Positions 7,861 to 16,760 of a stretch of 64,000 nt of DNA are shown piece by piece (position 1 is the first letter of the stretch; the number at the start of each line of letters is the position of its first letter). The notes below the pieces were generated by a model. The model saw only the letters and a list, made by a program, of their open reading frames with translations. It ran no database searches and was not told the DNA's origin. Source of the DNA: Rubrivivax sp. (GTDB lineage Bacteria; Pseudomonadota; Gammaproteobacteria; Burkholderiales; Burkholderiaceae_C). Both the position numbers and the translations under genes were made by a program. Location of the stretch: assembly GCA_004210455.1 (NCBI GenBank), contig SEFA01000017.1, forward strand, positions 1 through 64,000. The letters run 5' to 3'.

Positions 7861-8783
7861 TGTCGGATCTGAAGGAACCCATTCCCCTGGCTCACAGCAA
7901 ACCCGTGGACGGACCTCTCAACAAAACCCCCGGAAGCGGTGCCGGCGTGCACGACCGCTCGATCGGCGCGATCATCGCCGAGACCCGCAACCTCAGCGCC
8001 GACCAGGTCGAGCGCGTGCTGCAGTACCAGCGCGAGCGCGGCATCCGCTTCGGCGAAGCCGCCGTGGCGCTGGGCTATGCGAACGCCGAGGACGTGCTGG
8101 AGGCGCTGTCCAAGCAGTTCCACTACCCCTACACGCCCAACGAGCGCAAGGCCCGCAGCCCCGAGCTGGTGGCGCTGAACCAGCCGTTCTCGTCGCAGGC
8201 GGAAGTCTTCCGCGCGATCCGCAGCCAGATCACGATGCGGCTCTACCGCGAGGGCGATTCCCGCCGCGCGCTGGCCGTCATCAGCCCCGACACGATGGAC
8301 GGGAAGAGCTACTTCACCGCCAACCTGGCGGTGACGCTGGCGCAGCTGGGCGGCCGCACGCTGCTGGTCGACGCGGACCTGCGCCGTCCGCGCCAGCATG
8401 AGATCTTCGACGTCAACAACCAGGCCGGCCTGTCCTCGATCCTGTCGGGTCGCAGCGAGCCGCGCGTGATCCAGCAGGTGGAGGGCCTCAACAGCCTGTT
8501 CATCCTGCCGGTGGGGGCGGTGCCGCCCAACCCGGTGGAACTGCTGGAACGGCCCGCGTTCGGCATGCTGATGCGCGAGCTGGCCGGCAAGTTCGACCAT
8601 GTGCTGGTGGACACCTCCGCCAGCCGCTACGGCGCGGACGCGGCCATCGTCGCGTCGCGCTGCGGCGCGGCACTGGTGCTGGCGCGCCAGAACCAGTCGC
8701 GGGTGAGCGCGCTGCAGGATCTCACCGACAGCCTGGACGGCGTTTCCACCACCCTGGTGGGCACCGTCATGAACCAATACTGA
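7860..8783 (+). CDS. epsG: EpsG chain-length tyrosine kinase-type ATPase
   Basis: Cytoplasmic BY-kinase-like ATPase of 307 residues, partner of EpsF. Residues about 35-100 resemble the small N-terminal MshEN/GspE-type domain (SIGAIIAETRNLSADQVERVL). The ATPase follows, with a Walker A-like motif SPDTMDGKSYFTANLA (Lys149) and Walker A' LLVDADLRRPRQH. The protein ends in MNQY with no C-terminal tyrosine cluster, so the usual autophosphorylation tail is missing or reduced to one Tyr. It overlaps epsF by one base (TGATG). A 136-base gap with a small inverted repeat follows before xrtB. Family call strong; kinase activity uncertain. Confidence 0.9.
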   Translation: MSDLKEPIPLAHSKPVDGPLNKTPGSGAGVHDRSIGAIIAETRNLSADQVERVLQYQRERGIRFGEAAVALGYANAEDVLEALSKQFHYPYTPNERKARSPELVALNQPFSSQAEVFRAIRSQITMRLYREGDSRRALAVISPDTMDGKSYFTANLAVTLAQLGGRTLLVDADLRRPRQHEIFDVNNQAGLSSILSGRSEPRVIQQVEGLNSLFILPVGAVPPNPVELLERPAFGMLMRELAGKFDHVLVDTSASRYGADAAIVASRCGAALVLARQNQSRVSALQDLTDSLDGVSTTLVGTVMNQY

Positions 8784-8830
8784 CACCGGATACCGGGCGA
8801 GACATCACAGCGGCCGCAGAGCCGCGCGTG

Positions 8831-8847
8831 CGTCGATAGCATCGACG
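8831..8847. repeat. Short perfect inverted repeat upstream of xrtB
   Basis: CGTCGAT (8831-8837) and ATCGACG (8841-8847) flank AGC in the epsG-xrtB gap. A weaker GC-rich hairpin (around 8865-8886) follows. No T-run. Either could be an internal operator or an mRNA-processing hairpin. Confidence 0.3.
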
Positions 8848-8919
8848 GCAACGACAGCATGGAAGGCAGGGCCACGGGGCCTTGCCGCCGCATGTCCGGA
8901 ACCATCAGCAGGGATCGCA

Positions 8920-9864
8920 GTGAACGCCATGACGCAAGATGTCCTCCCCGGCGCGACGGGCCGCCCGGGCGCGCCTCTCCCGGCTTTCTGGGCCGCCAAC
9001 CGGGTCGCGCTGATCGCGCTCGCGATCGGCCTGGTCGCGATGTACGCGCCGACCATCGTCGACTTCCTGCGCGGCCCGTGGCGCGGCGACCGCAACTCGC
9101 ACGGGCCGATCGTGCTGGCGCTGTCGGCCTGGTACTTCTATTTCCAGACGCGGCGCATGGCGCGCCAGGGCAAGCCGTTCCGCGCCCGGCCCGCGCCGGT
9201 CGCCGGCTGGACGCTGGTCGCGCTGGGCCTGGCGGCCTACGTGCTGGGCCGCTCGCAGTCGATCGCGGTGCTGGAGATGGGCTCCATGATGCCGGTGCTG
9301 CTGGGCCTGGCGCTGGTGCTGCTCGGCCCCGAGATCGCGCGGCGCTACGGCTTCGCCTTCTTCCTGCTGCTCTTCGCCGTGCCGCTGCCGGCCTCCATCG
9401 TCGACGTCATCACCCAGCCGATGAAGCTGGCCGCCTCCTGGGGCGCCGAGCACCTGATGTACGCGCTGGGCTACCCCATCGCGCGGGCCGGCGTGATCCT
9501 GCAGATCGGCCCCTACCAGCTGATGGTCGCGGACGCCTGCGCGGGCCTGAACTCGCTGTTCACGCTCGAGGCGCTCGGCCTGCTCTACATGAACGTCGTG
9601 CGCCATGAATCGGTGTTCCGCAACATCGCGCTGGCGCTGCTGATCGTGCCCATCTCCTATTGCTCCAACGTGATCCGCATCCTGATCCTGGCCCTCCTGA
9701 CCTATCACCTGGGCGACGACGTCGGCCAGGGCTTCATGCACGAGTTCTCCGGCATGGCGCTCTTCCTGATCGCGCTGATGCTGATCGTCGGCGTCGACGG
9801 CCTGCTGCGCGGCCTGTCGCTGCGCTGGAACCGCCTGCGCGGCACCACGGAGGCCGCGCCATGA
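8920..9864 (+). CDS. xrtB: Exosortase B (XrtB)
   Basis: Multi-pass inner-membrane cysteine transpeptidase-like enzyme of 314 residues (from GTG 8920; ATG 8929 is equally possible). It cleaves PEP-CTERM proteins at the PEP motif and probably transfers them to a surface glycan. The catalytic triad is visible: Cys207 in DACAGLNS, Arg253 in SNVIRIL, His274 in MHEFSG. About eight hydrophobic helices are spread along the chain. The neighbours (EpsD/E/F/G before, EpsI directly after with a 4-bp ATGA overlap) match the type B exosortase locus. The only PEP-CTERM substrate in the window is encoded at 1466-2173. Others probably lie elsewhere in the genome. Confidence 0.93.
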   Translation: MNAMTQDVLPGATGRPGAPLPAFWAANRVALIALAIGLVAMYAPTIVDFLRGPWRGDRNSHGPIVLALSAWYFYFQTRRMARQGKPFRARPAPVAGWTLVALGLAAYVLGRSQSIAVLEMGSMMPVLLGLALVLLGPEIARRYGFAFFLLLFAVPLPASIVDVITQPMKLAASWGAEHLMYALGYPIARAGVILQIGPYQLMVADACAGLNSLFTLEALGLLYMNVVRHESVFRNIALALLIVPISYCSNVIRILILALLTYHLGDDVGQGFMHEFSGMALFLIALMLIVGVDGLLRGLSLRWNRLRGTTEAAP

Positions 9865-10673
9865 GCTCGCCGATGCCGCCCGAGCCACCGGCTCAGCCGG
9901 TTCAGCCGGATCTGCGGATGGCGCCCACGAAGGGCACACCGCCCAAGCCCACCGGAGAGTCCCCGTCCGGCGAGCCGCTGCCGCGCTTCTCGCGCCGCAC
10001 CTGCCTCACCGGCGCCGCGCTGATGGGCGTGGCGGCCGTGGGCGCGTGGCTGGCCACGCCGCGGCTGCAGGCCGTCACCGGCGCGCCCAGCCTGGACGCG
10101 GTCGTGCCCAAGGCCTTCGGCGACTGGCGCGTGGTGGCCGACTCGACCGCGCAGGTCGACGTGTCCCAGGGCGTGGAAACGGTGCTGGAGCAGCCCTACG
10201 ACCAGACGGTGATGCGCACCTACGCCAACAGCCGCGGCGAGCAGGTGATGCTCGCGCTGGCCTGGGGCGAGCGCCAGCGCCAGGACGTCAAGGTGCACCG
10301 GCCCGAGGTCTGCTACCCCGCGCAGGGCTACGCCGTGCGCGTCAACGAGGCCGGCCCGCCGATCGCCACGGACGGCCGCGCGCTGCCGGTCCCCACGACG
10401 CAGCTGCTGGCCGAAGCCCGCGGCGGCGGATTCGAGGCGGTGCGCTACTGGATCCGCATCGGCGACAGCTACGGCGGCGACGGCCTGGCCGCGCGCTGGT
10501 ACATCCTCAACGAAGGCCTGGCGGGCCGCGTTCCCGACGGCATCCTGGTGCGCGCGTCGCAGCGCATGGCGCAGGCCGCGTCGGCCGTGGCGTCGCAGGC
10601 GCTGATGGCGCGTTTCCTCGCCGAGCTGGTGGCAGCCGTCCCGGCCGGCGCGCGCGGGATGCTGGTCCGATGA
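9861..10673 (+). CDS. epsI: EpsI family exosortase-associated protein
   Basis: Protein of 270 residues of the EpsI (DUF3485) family that accompanies exosortases. It has a Pro-rich cytoplasmic stretch of about 45 residues, a twin-arginine-like SRRTCLTGAALMG followed by one hydrophobic segment, and a periplasmic domain with the family signature VHRPEVCYPAQGY (Cys conserved). In some exosortases this domain is fused to the C-terminus; here it is separate. It overlaps xrtB by 4 bp and the next gene by 4 bp, so all three are probably made in fixed ratio. Biochemical role is not established; assistance to the exosortase is inferred. Confidence 0.88.
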   Translation: MSSPMPPEPPAQPVQPDLRMAPTKGTPPKPTGESPSGEPLPRFSRRTCLTGAALMGVAAVGAWLATPRLQAVTGAPSLDAVVPKAFGDWRVVADSTAQVDVSQGVETVLEQPYDQTVMRTYANSRGEQVMLALAWGERQRQDVKVHRPEVCYPAQGYAVRVNEAGPPIATDGRALPVPTTQLLAEARGGGFEAVRYWIRIGDSYGGDGLAARWYILNEGLAGRVPDGILVRASQRMAQAASAVASQALMARFLAELVAAVPAGARGMLVR

Positions 10674-12175
10674 GCGCGGCGACCAATGCGGCGAGCCCCG
10701 CGCGGGGCAGGGGCCTGAACCCCTACGGCAACGAACGCCGCCGGCGCCTGCCGGAATGGCGCACGCTGCTGTGGGCGCTGGTGATCGCCGGCGGCTGCAT
10801 GTTCCTGGGCCTGGTGTGCGTCGTCATGGGCGACATGGTGGCGCAGAAGCCGGTGTTCTTCGTGGTGCTGCCGGTGGCGCTGGTCGTGGTCTTCATGTTC
10901 CTGGCCAATCCGAAGTCGCTGCTGTTCACCATCATCCTGCTGCGCGCCATCGGCAACCCGGTGCTGGAGGAGGCGCGCTTCGCGAGCTTCGGCGGCCTGG
11001 GCGGCCTGATGAACCTGGCGGTGATCCTGCTGGCCGTGGTGTTCTGGATGCGCGAGCCGCGCCGCATCCCGCGCGTGGCCTGGATGGTCTGGGTGCCCTT
11101 CATCGCGATGCAGGCGGTGGGGCTGCTGTACTCGCCGGACCGCCTGCCGGAGCTGCGCACCTTCCTGGGCACGCTCAGCACCATGGCGATGTTCGTGGTG
11201 GCTTTCTACGTCGTGGACGACTGGACCTCCTTCGACCGCATCCTCAAGCTGGTGATCTGGTCCTCGGTCCCGGTGGCGATCTACACGCTGATCGCGATCG
11301 CGCGCGGCGATGTCCACATCTCCAACGACCCCGCCGCGATGGGCCGCTACAAGGGCCCGTTCTCGCATCCCAACATCCTGGCCTTCTACCTGGTGCTGAT
11401 GCAGGGCGTGCTGCTCTACCTGTGGAAGAACGCCCGCACGCTGGCCCACTCGACCACGGCCCAGCGCCTGGCAATGGCCTTCTACCTGCTGATCCTGCTG
11501 GCGCTGCTGGGCGCGACCAAGACGCGCAGCGCGTGGATGGCCGCCGGCGCGATGTTCTTCCTGTACGGCCTGCTGTTCGAGCGCCGCTTCCTGCTTTACC
11601 TGCTGCTGGTGCCGCTGCTGGCGCTGCTGGTGCCCGACATCCGCGACCGCGTGCTCGACATCGGCCAGGGCAACGTGGTGGTGCAGTACGCCAAGCTGAA
11701 TTCCTTCACCTGGCGCCGCGTGCTGTGGGAGGACGCCATCACCTGGATGGCGCCGATGCGCTACGCCTTCGGCTACGGCTCGGGCGGCTTCTTCTTCAAC
11801 TCGCCGACTTTCTTCAGCCTGAGCGGCGGCATGACCACCGGCGCGCACAGCGTGGCGGTGCAGATGCTGTTCGACGTCGGCGTGGTCGGCCTGGCCGCCT
11901 ACTACTGGAAGTACTGGCGCGCGGCGCAGATCTTCTGGCGCTTCCGCCGCGAGGACGCGCTGCTGTCGGCGATGTTCATCGCGCTGCTGATCGGCTACGT
12001 GGTGGTCTCGCTGTCCGACAACATGCTGAGCTACCTCGTCTTCAACTGGTTCTTCTGGTTCGTCATGGGCGCGGGCTGCGCCATCGTCTGCCATGAGAAG
12101 GCCGACATCGGCCGCCGGCCGCGGCGCGTCGTGCGCCGCGTGGCGCGACCGTGGGCGGTGACGGAGCCGGCATGA
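10670..12175 (+). CDS. O-antigen ligase/polymerase (Wzy_C) family membrane protein
   Basis: Polytopic inner-membrane protein of 501 residues with about a dozen hydrophobic segments and a large periplasmic loop in the second half, as in the O-antigen ligase/Wzy polymerase family. The Wzy_C-type stretch includes TKTRSAWMAAG and the periplasmic region with GYGSGGFFFN and TGAHSVAVQMLFDVGVVGL. Placed immediately after xrtB-epsI with ATGA overlaps on both sides. It either polymerises the exopolysaccharide repeat unit or ligates glycan to a carrier or a sorted protein. Sequence alone does not separate these. The only other candidate polymerase in the locus is not evident, so polymerase is the favoured reading. 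Confidence 0.82.
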   Translation: MSAATNAASPARGRGLNPYGNERRRRLPEWRTLLWALVIAGGCMFLGLVCVVMGDMVAQKPVFFVVLPVALVVVFMFLANPKSLLFTIILLRAIGNPVLEEARFASFGGLGGLMNLAVILLAVVFWMREPRRIPRVAWMVWVPFIAMQAVGLLYSPDRLPELRTFLGTLSTMAMFVVAFYVVDDWTSFDRILKLVIWSSVPVAIYTLIAIARGDVHISNDPAAMGRYKGPFSHPNILAFYLVLMQGVLLYLWKNARTLAHSTTAQRLAMAFYLLILLALLGATKTRSAWMAAGAMFFLYGLLFERRFLLYLLLVPLLALLVPDIRDRVLDIGQGNVVVQYAKLNSFTWRRVLWEDAITWMAPMRYAFGYGSGGFFFNSPTFFSLSGGMTTGAHSVAVQMLFDVGVVGLAAYYWKYWRAAQIFWRFRREDALLSAMFIALLIGYVVVSLSDNMLSYLVFNWFFWFVMGAGCAIVCHEKADIGRRPRRVVRRVARPWAVTEPA

Positions 12176-13164
12176 GCACCGCCGGCGCCCGTTCCCCGGT
12201 CCTGGACGGCGTGCGCGGACTGAGCATCGTGACCGTGCTGGTCGCGCACCTGCTGCCGCTCAACGCCCTCGGCCCCCGGCTCAACGAATCGGTCGGCATG
12301 CTGGGCATGGCGCTGTTCTTCGTGCTGTCCGGTTATTTCATCGGCAAGCAGGTGCTGGTCCACGTGCACCCGCTGGAGTTCGTCGCCAAGCGGCTGCTGC
12401 GCATCCTCCCGCTGGCCTGGCTGGTGGCGGTGGTGGTGGCGGCGATCTGGCACTTTCCGCCGGCGGCGCTGGCCTCGCACCTGCTGTTCTACGCCAACCT
12501 CAGCGACGCCGGTATGCGCGTGCCGCTGGACCACTTCTGGAGCCTGTGCGTGGAGCTGCAGTTCTACGCGCTGGCCACGCTGCTGCTGTGCTTCCGTCCC
12601 GCCGTGGCCCGCGTGGCGATCCCGGTGCTGCTGGTCGCGGTGACCAGCTACCGCGTCTACATGAGCGGCTACAGCGGCAGCATCACCTGGTACCGCATCG
12701 ACGACATCCTGGCGGGCTTCGTGCTGGCGATCCTGCTGCACTCGCCCAGCCGGCGCGAGGCGCTCGCCTTCTTCGAGCGGCCCGTCGTGCTGTGGGGCGC
12801 GGCGCTGATGCTCTGCCTGGCCTGCTACAACGTGGACGGCAACATCGCCTCGTTCGTGCGGCCGTATGCGGTGCTGGTGCTCACCGGCGCGCTGATGTGC
12901 CAGCCGCGCTCCGCGCCGTCGGTGTTCCTCTCGCGCCCGTTCTGGGCCTACCTCGCGGCCGTGTCCTTCGCGGTCTACGTGCTGCACGTGCCGCTGGAGC
13001 ACACCTGGCTGGGCTCCGGCGATGTCACCGAAAAGTACCTCAAGCGGCCGCTGCTGCTCGGGGCCGTTTTCCTGCTCGCGCATCTGTCGACGTTTTACTT
13101 CGAGCGACACTTTATTGCGATGGGCCACCGAGTGAGGATGTCCAATGCGGTTCGTAGTACTTGA
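12172..13164 (+). CDS. Acyltransferase 3 family membrane protein
   Basis: Inner-membrane O-acyltransferase of 330 residues with about ten hydrophobic helices. It has the family start LDGVRGLSIVTVLVAH with the conserved His in the first helix, FFVLSGYFIGKQ, and an Arg pair after helix 2 (KRLLRILPLAWL). It probably transfers acetyl or another acyl group to a sugar of the exopolysaccharide. It overlaps the polymerase/ligase gene by 4 bp and ends just before the start of the secreted protein. It is the first of three acyltransferase-3 genes in the window. Substrate unknown. Confidence 0.88.
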   Translation: MSTAGARSPVLDGVRGLSIVTVLVAHLLPLNALGPRLNESVGMLGMALFFVLSGYFIGKQVLVHVHPLEFVAKRLLRILPLAWLVAVVVAAIWHFPPAALASHLLFYANLSDAGMRVPLDHFWSLCVELQFYALATLLLCFRPAVARVAIPVLLVAVTSYRVYMSGYSGSITWYRIDDILAGFVLAILLHSPSRREALAFFERPVVLWGAALMLCLACYNVDGNIASFVRPYAVLVLTGALMCQPRSAPSVFLSRPFWAYLAAVSFAVYVLHVPLEHTWLGSGDVTEKYLKRPLLLGAVFLLAHLSTFYFERHFIAMGHRVRMSNAVRST

Positions 13165-13174
13165 GGCTGGACGG

Positions 13175-14860
13175 ATGTCGTCGATGCTCACAATCCGTTC
13201 CGTCACCTTCCGCCCCGCCGCCTGGTTGTTGTCCGTCGCTGTCGCCGCTCTGGCAGCGTCGACCGGCCTCGCAACGACCGGCGCCTTCGCCGCGCCGCAG
13301 GCGGCCGATCGCGGCGCCAAGGCCGAGGCCTCCGACAGGAACGACCCGCATGCCCGCGCGGTGCGCCAGCTGCGCTTCGGCACGGCGGACCGGCCGTTCG
13401 CGGCGGACTCGCCCTGGAACGCGCGCCCCATCGGCGTGACGCTGGGCACCGACGAGATCCCCAAGGCCAAGAACTATCCGACGCTGGAAGACGGGAAGTG
13501 GTCGACCGGCGTGTTCGTCGCGTCGCCCGACGACAAGCCGGTGACGGTGCTGCCGCTGCCGGGCCGCAAGGGCATCTGGGATCCGGACGCGGAGACCATG
13601 CGCGACCAGATCACGATCCCGCGCTGGCCCGCCGGCGTCGAGCCCGCGAGCGCGGCCGACGGCCACGGCGACATCGTCGATCCGGTGGACCGGATGATCC
13701 ATTCATTCAACGTGCTGCGCTTCATCGACGGCCAGTGGCGCGCCGACCAGTATGCGTGGACGAAGCTCGACGGCCGCGGCTGGGGCGAGCCCGGCCACTA
13801 CTTCCAGGGCGCGCGCGCCGCCGCGGTGCCGACCATGGGCGGCCTGGTGCGCGCCAAGGAGATCGACGACAACGACGAGGTGTTCCGGCACGCGCTGGCG
13901 ATGTCGCTGACGCACACCGGCCTGTCGCCGGATCCCGCCTACATCTTCCCCGCGACCTCGGCGGACACCGGCGCGAAGTCCAACACCGGCAAGGTGCCGC
14001 AGGGCGCGTTGATGATGCTGCCGCCGGACTTCGACACCGAGCGCATCAAGGATCCGCTGCTGCGCAAGGTCGCGCGCACGCTGAAGGTCTACGGCGCCTA
14101 CGTCGTGGACCGGAACGTCGAGACGCCTTACGTGATCTACGTCGAGATGGGCGCCAACAAGTCGCCGATGAAGCGCGGCTGGCATCCCGAGTTCGCAGCC
14201 GAGCTGGACCGCGTGCGCGGCGGGTTGCGCCAGGTGATGTCGGTGGATCGCTGGGTCGACGGCAACGGCCGGCCGATGTCGATGGACACGCCGCAGAACC
14301 GGTTCTCGCTGCGCGGCCCGTGGAAGCGCGGCGGCAATGACGCGGCGATGAAGTCGGCCGCGACGGGGACGACCGCCACCGCGGCCGCCGGCGGCGATCG
14401 CGCTGGCGCCGGTTACGACACGCGCCGTCAGGCCGTGGTGTTCCCGGCGGGCGAGGGCGTGACCGTGCTGGTCAACGACTCCGGCCGCAGCCTGCAGCCG
14501 GTCACCTGGGCGAAGCCCGAGGCCGGCAAGCGCTACAAGCTGACGGCCACCGCCACCGGCGGCGCGAAGCTCCAATTGCAACTGCTTGATTCGGGCCGAC
14601 GCACGACGCTGTTCGACAGCGGCGAGCTGGCCGACGGCGCGAGCAGGACCTTCGAATGGCCCGAAGGGCAGGGCGCCGTGCGGGTCACCGTGCGCAGCGG
14701 CCCCGGCCCGGGCGAATCGTCGGTCGGCGGCGCGCTGGTGCCCGTGGACGCGAAGGACGATTCGAAGGATGTCGCGCCGGACAAGTCCGACAAGTCCGAC
14801 AAGTCGGACAGGACGCGCGCGAAGACGCAGGACAAGGCTTCTCCGGGGAGTGCCCGATGA
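13175..14860 (+). CDS. Secreted protein of unknown function, paralogue of the 27.5-29.2 kb lipoprotein
   Basis: I do not recognise this 561-residue family. A signal peptide covers about the first 40 residues (AAWLLSVAVAALAAS, cleavage near AFAA). Residues 60-390 share block after block with the gene at 27492-29183: SPWNARPIG, GIWDPD, ITIPRWPA, DGHGDIVD, YAWTKLDGRGWGEP, HALAMSL, FPATSAD and YGAYVVDRN. A C-terminal beta-rich module (RRQAVVFPA, PVTWAKP, DSGELADGAS) is shared too. The extreme C-terminus is a low-complexity DKSDKSDKSD stretch. ATG 13145 with GAGG upstream is an alternative start, overlapping the acyltransferase gene by 20 bases. It overlaps the next gene by 4 bp (ATGA), so it belongs to the eps operon. 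A periplasmic or surface polysaccharide-acting enzyme is possible but unproven. Confidence 0.7.
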   Translation: MSSMLTIRSVTFRPAAWLLSVAVAALAASTGLATTGAFAAPQAADRGAKAEASDRNDPHARAVRQLRFGTADRPFAADSPWNARPIGVTLGTDEIPKAKNYPTLEDGKWSTGVFVASPDDKPVTVLPLPGRKGIWDPDAETMRDQITIPRWPAGVEPASAADGHGDIVDPVDRMIHSFNVLRFIDGQWRADQYAWTKLDGRGWGEPGHYFQGARAAAVPTMGGLVRAKEIDDNDEVFRHALAMSLTHTGLSPDPAYIFPATSADTGAKSNTGKVPQGALMMLPPDFDTERIKDPLLRKVARTLKVYGAYVVDRNVETPYVIYVEMGANKSPMKRGWHPEFAAELDRVRGGLRQVMSVDRWVDGNGRPMSMDTPQNRFSLRGPWKRGGNDAAMKSAATGTTATAAAGGDRAGAGYDTRRQAVVFPAGEGVTVLVNDSGRSLQPVTWAKPEAGKRYKLTATATGGAKLQLQLLDSGRRTTLFDSGELADGASRTFEWPEGQGAVRVTVRSGPGPGESSVGGALVPVDAKDDSKDVAPDKSDKSDKSDRTRAKTQDKASPGSAR

Positions 14861-15558
14861 CGCTGCGCGCGCACCGCGACCCCGACTGGGCCGCCGACGT
14901 CGCCCGCTGGGGCCTGGGCCGCATGCCGCTGCGCGAGCAGTCGATGTGGGCGCTCTGGGTCTACCGTTACGGCCGCCGCGTCGACGCGGCGCCGGCGGGC
15001 GTCGGCCAGAAGCTGCATCGCAAGTTCCACCTGCTGCTGCACACGGTCGTCGAGACGCTGACCGGCATCAGTCTGCCCAAGCAGACGCGCATCGGGCCGG
15101 GCCTGCAGATCTGGCACTTCGGCGGCATCTTCGTGAATCCGGGCACCGTGATCGGCGCCGGCTGCACCTTGCGGCAGGGCGTGACGCTGGGCAACCGCGT
15201 CGACGGCGGACCGTGTCCCGTGCTGGAGGACGGCGTCGAGCTCGGCGCGTATGCGCAGGTGCTCGGCGGCGTGCGCCTGGGCGCCGGCTGCAAGGTCGGC
15301 GCGATGAGCGTCGTGCTGCAGGATGTGCCGCCCGGCGCGACCGCCGTCGGCAATCCGGCACGCATCCTGCATAAAGCGCCGGCCGGATCCCCGGTCGACA
15401 CGGCGTCTTCATCGGCTCGCGCCGCGAGCGGTGCCGTGAACGACGCCGGGAACGATGCTTGCCCTCGCGACGAGGTCCCCGGCAGCGATGCCGGACCGCA
15501 CAAGAACAAGCTTCCGGCCCCCGTGAACGGTCAGGAGTCTGGGAGTTTGACCCTTTGA
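14857..15558 (+). CDS. Serine acetyltransferase-like hexapeptide-repeat O-acetyltransferase
   Basis: Cytoplasmic acetyl-CoA-dependent transferase of 233 residues. A helical N-terminus precedes a left-handed beta helix of hexapeptide repeats (IGPGLQIWHFGGIFVNPGTVIGAGC, with catalytic-type His in WHFGG), ending in the CysE-like VPPGATAVGNPARIL. The last 50 residues are low complexity. Compared with CysE the N-terminal domain is short, and its place in the eps operon suggests it acetylates a sugar precursor or serine-like substituent of the polysaccharide, not free serine for cysteine synthesis. It overlaps the upstream gene by 4 bp and the next one (TTG start) by 4 bp. Confidence 0.82.
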   Translation: MTLRAHRDPDWAADVARWGLGRMPLREQSMWALWVYRYGRRVDAAPAGVGQKLHRKFHLLLHTVVETLTGISLPKQTRIGPGLQIWHFGGIFVNPGTVIGAGCTLRQGVTLGNRVDGGPCPVLEDGVELGAYAQVLGGVRLGAGCKVGAMSVVLQDVPPGATAVGNPARILHKAPAGSPVDTASSSARAASGAVNDAGNDACPRDEVPGSDAGPHKNKLPAPVNGQESGSLTL

Positions 15559-16760
15559 AGATCGCCTACCTCGTCAATCACTACCCGAAGGTCAGCCACA
15601 CGTTCATCCGCCGCGAGATCCTCGCGCTGGAGAAGCAGGGCCAGGACGTCCTGCGCGTCGCGGTGCGCGGCTGGGACGATCCCGCGCCCGATGCGCAGGA
15701 CCAGGCGGAGAAGTCCCGCACGCATTACCTGCTGCGCGGCGGCGCGCTGTCGCTCGGCGGCGCGCTGGTCCGTGAGGCGCTTCGCGCGCCCGGACGTTTC
15801 TTCGGTGCGCTCAAGCTCGCGCTGCGCATGGGCCGTCGCGCCGACCGGCCGCTGCCGCTGCACCTCGTCTACCTCGCCGAGGCCTGCGTCGCCTTCAAGC
15901 TGATGCGCGAAGCCGGCGTCACGCACGTGCACGCGCACTTCGGCACCAACTCGACCGAGGTCGCGATGCTGCTGCATGCGCTCGGCGGTCCGGGCTACAG
16001 CTTCACCGTCCACGGTCCCGAGGAATTCGACAAGCCCGAGTTCCTGCACCTGGGCGAGAAGATGCGCCGCGCACGTTTCGTCGTCGCGATCACGTCCTTC
16101 TGCCGCAGCCAGCTGTTCCGCTGGGTCGAGCGCGCGCACTGGGCCAAGGTGCAGGTCGTGCACTGCGGCCTGGAGCCGGGCTTCCACGCCGGCGCCGACA
16201 CGCCGCCGACGGGCAAGCGTCTCCTCGCGATCGGCCGCCTCGCCGAGCAGAAGGGTCACCTCTTGCTGATCGAGGCCGCCGCGCTGGTAGCGAAGCATCG
16301 CCCTGACTTCGAGCTGGTGCTGGCCGGCGACGGCGAACTGCGTCCCGCCATCGAGGCGCGCATCGCCGAGCTCGGCCTGCAGCGCACGGTGCGCATCACC
16401 GGCTGGATCGGCAGCGACCAGGTCCGCGCCGAGCTGATGGCCGCGCGCGCGCTGGTGCTGGCCAGCTTCGCCGAGGGCCTGCCCGTGGTCGCGATGGAAG
16501 CGATGGCGCTGGGCCGTCCGGTGGTGAGCACCTCCATCGCCGGCATCCCCGAACTCATCGTGCCCGGCACGCACGGCTGGCTGGTGCCGGCCGGCGACGC
16601 GCAGGCGCTGGCCGACGCGATGCGCGATTGCCTCGACTGCGACGACGCGCGCCTGGCCGAAATGGCGGAGGCCGCGCGCACCCGGGTGCTCGCGCGTCAC
16701 GACGTGGACACGGAGGCCACGCGCCTGCTCCGCCTCTTCAGCGAGTACGCCCATGCTTGA
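15555..16760 (+). CDS. Glycosyltransferase family 4 protein
   Basis: Cytoplasmic GT-B glycosyltransferase of 401 residues. It starts at a TTG that overlaps the previous stop (LKIAYLVNHYPKVSHTFIRREI, typical of WcaL/exosortase-associated GT4 enzymes); AGGAG lies about 20 bases upstream. Other signatures are HVHAHFGTNSTEVA, FTVHGPEEFD, LLAIGRLAEQKGH and the GT4 E-x7-E motif in FAEGLPVVAMEAMALG. It probably adds a sugar to the lipid-linked repeat unit. Donor and acceptor unknown. It overlaps the following GT2 gene by 8 bp. Confidence 0.88.
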   Translation: MKIAYLVNHYPKVSHTFIRREILALEKQGQDVLRVAVRGWDDPAPDAQDQAEKSRTHYLLRGGALSLGGALVREALRAPGRFFGALKLALRMGRRADRPLPLHLVYLAEACVAFKLMREAGVTHVHAHFGTNSTEVAMLLHALGGPGYSFTVHGPEEFDKPEFLHLGEKMRRARFVVAITSFCRSQLFRWVERAHWAKVQVVHCGLEPGFHAGADTPPTGKRLLAIGRLAEQKGHLLLIEAAALVAKHRPDFELVLAGDGELRPAIEARIAELGLQRTVRITGWIGSDQVRAELMAARALVLASFAEGLPVVAMEAMALGRPVVSTSIAGIPELIVPGTHGWLVPAGDAQALADAMRDCLDCDDARLAEMAEAARTRVLARHDVDTEATRLLRLFSEYAHA

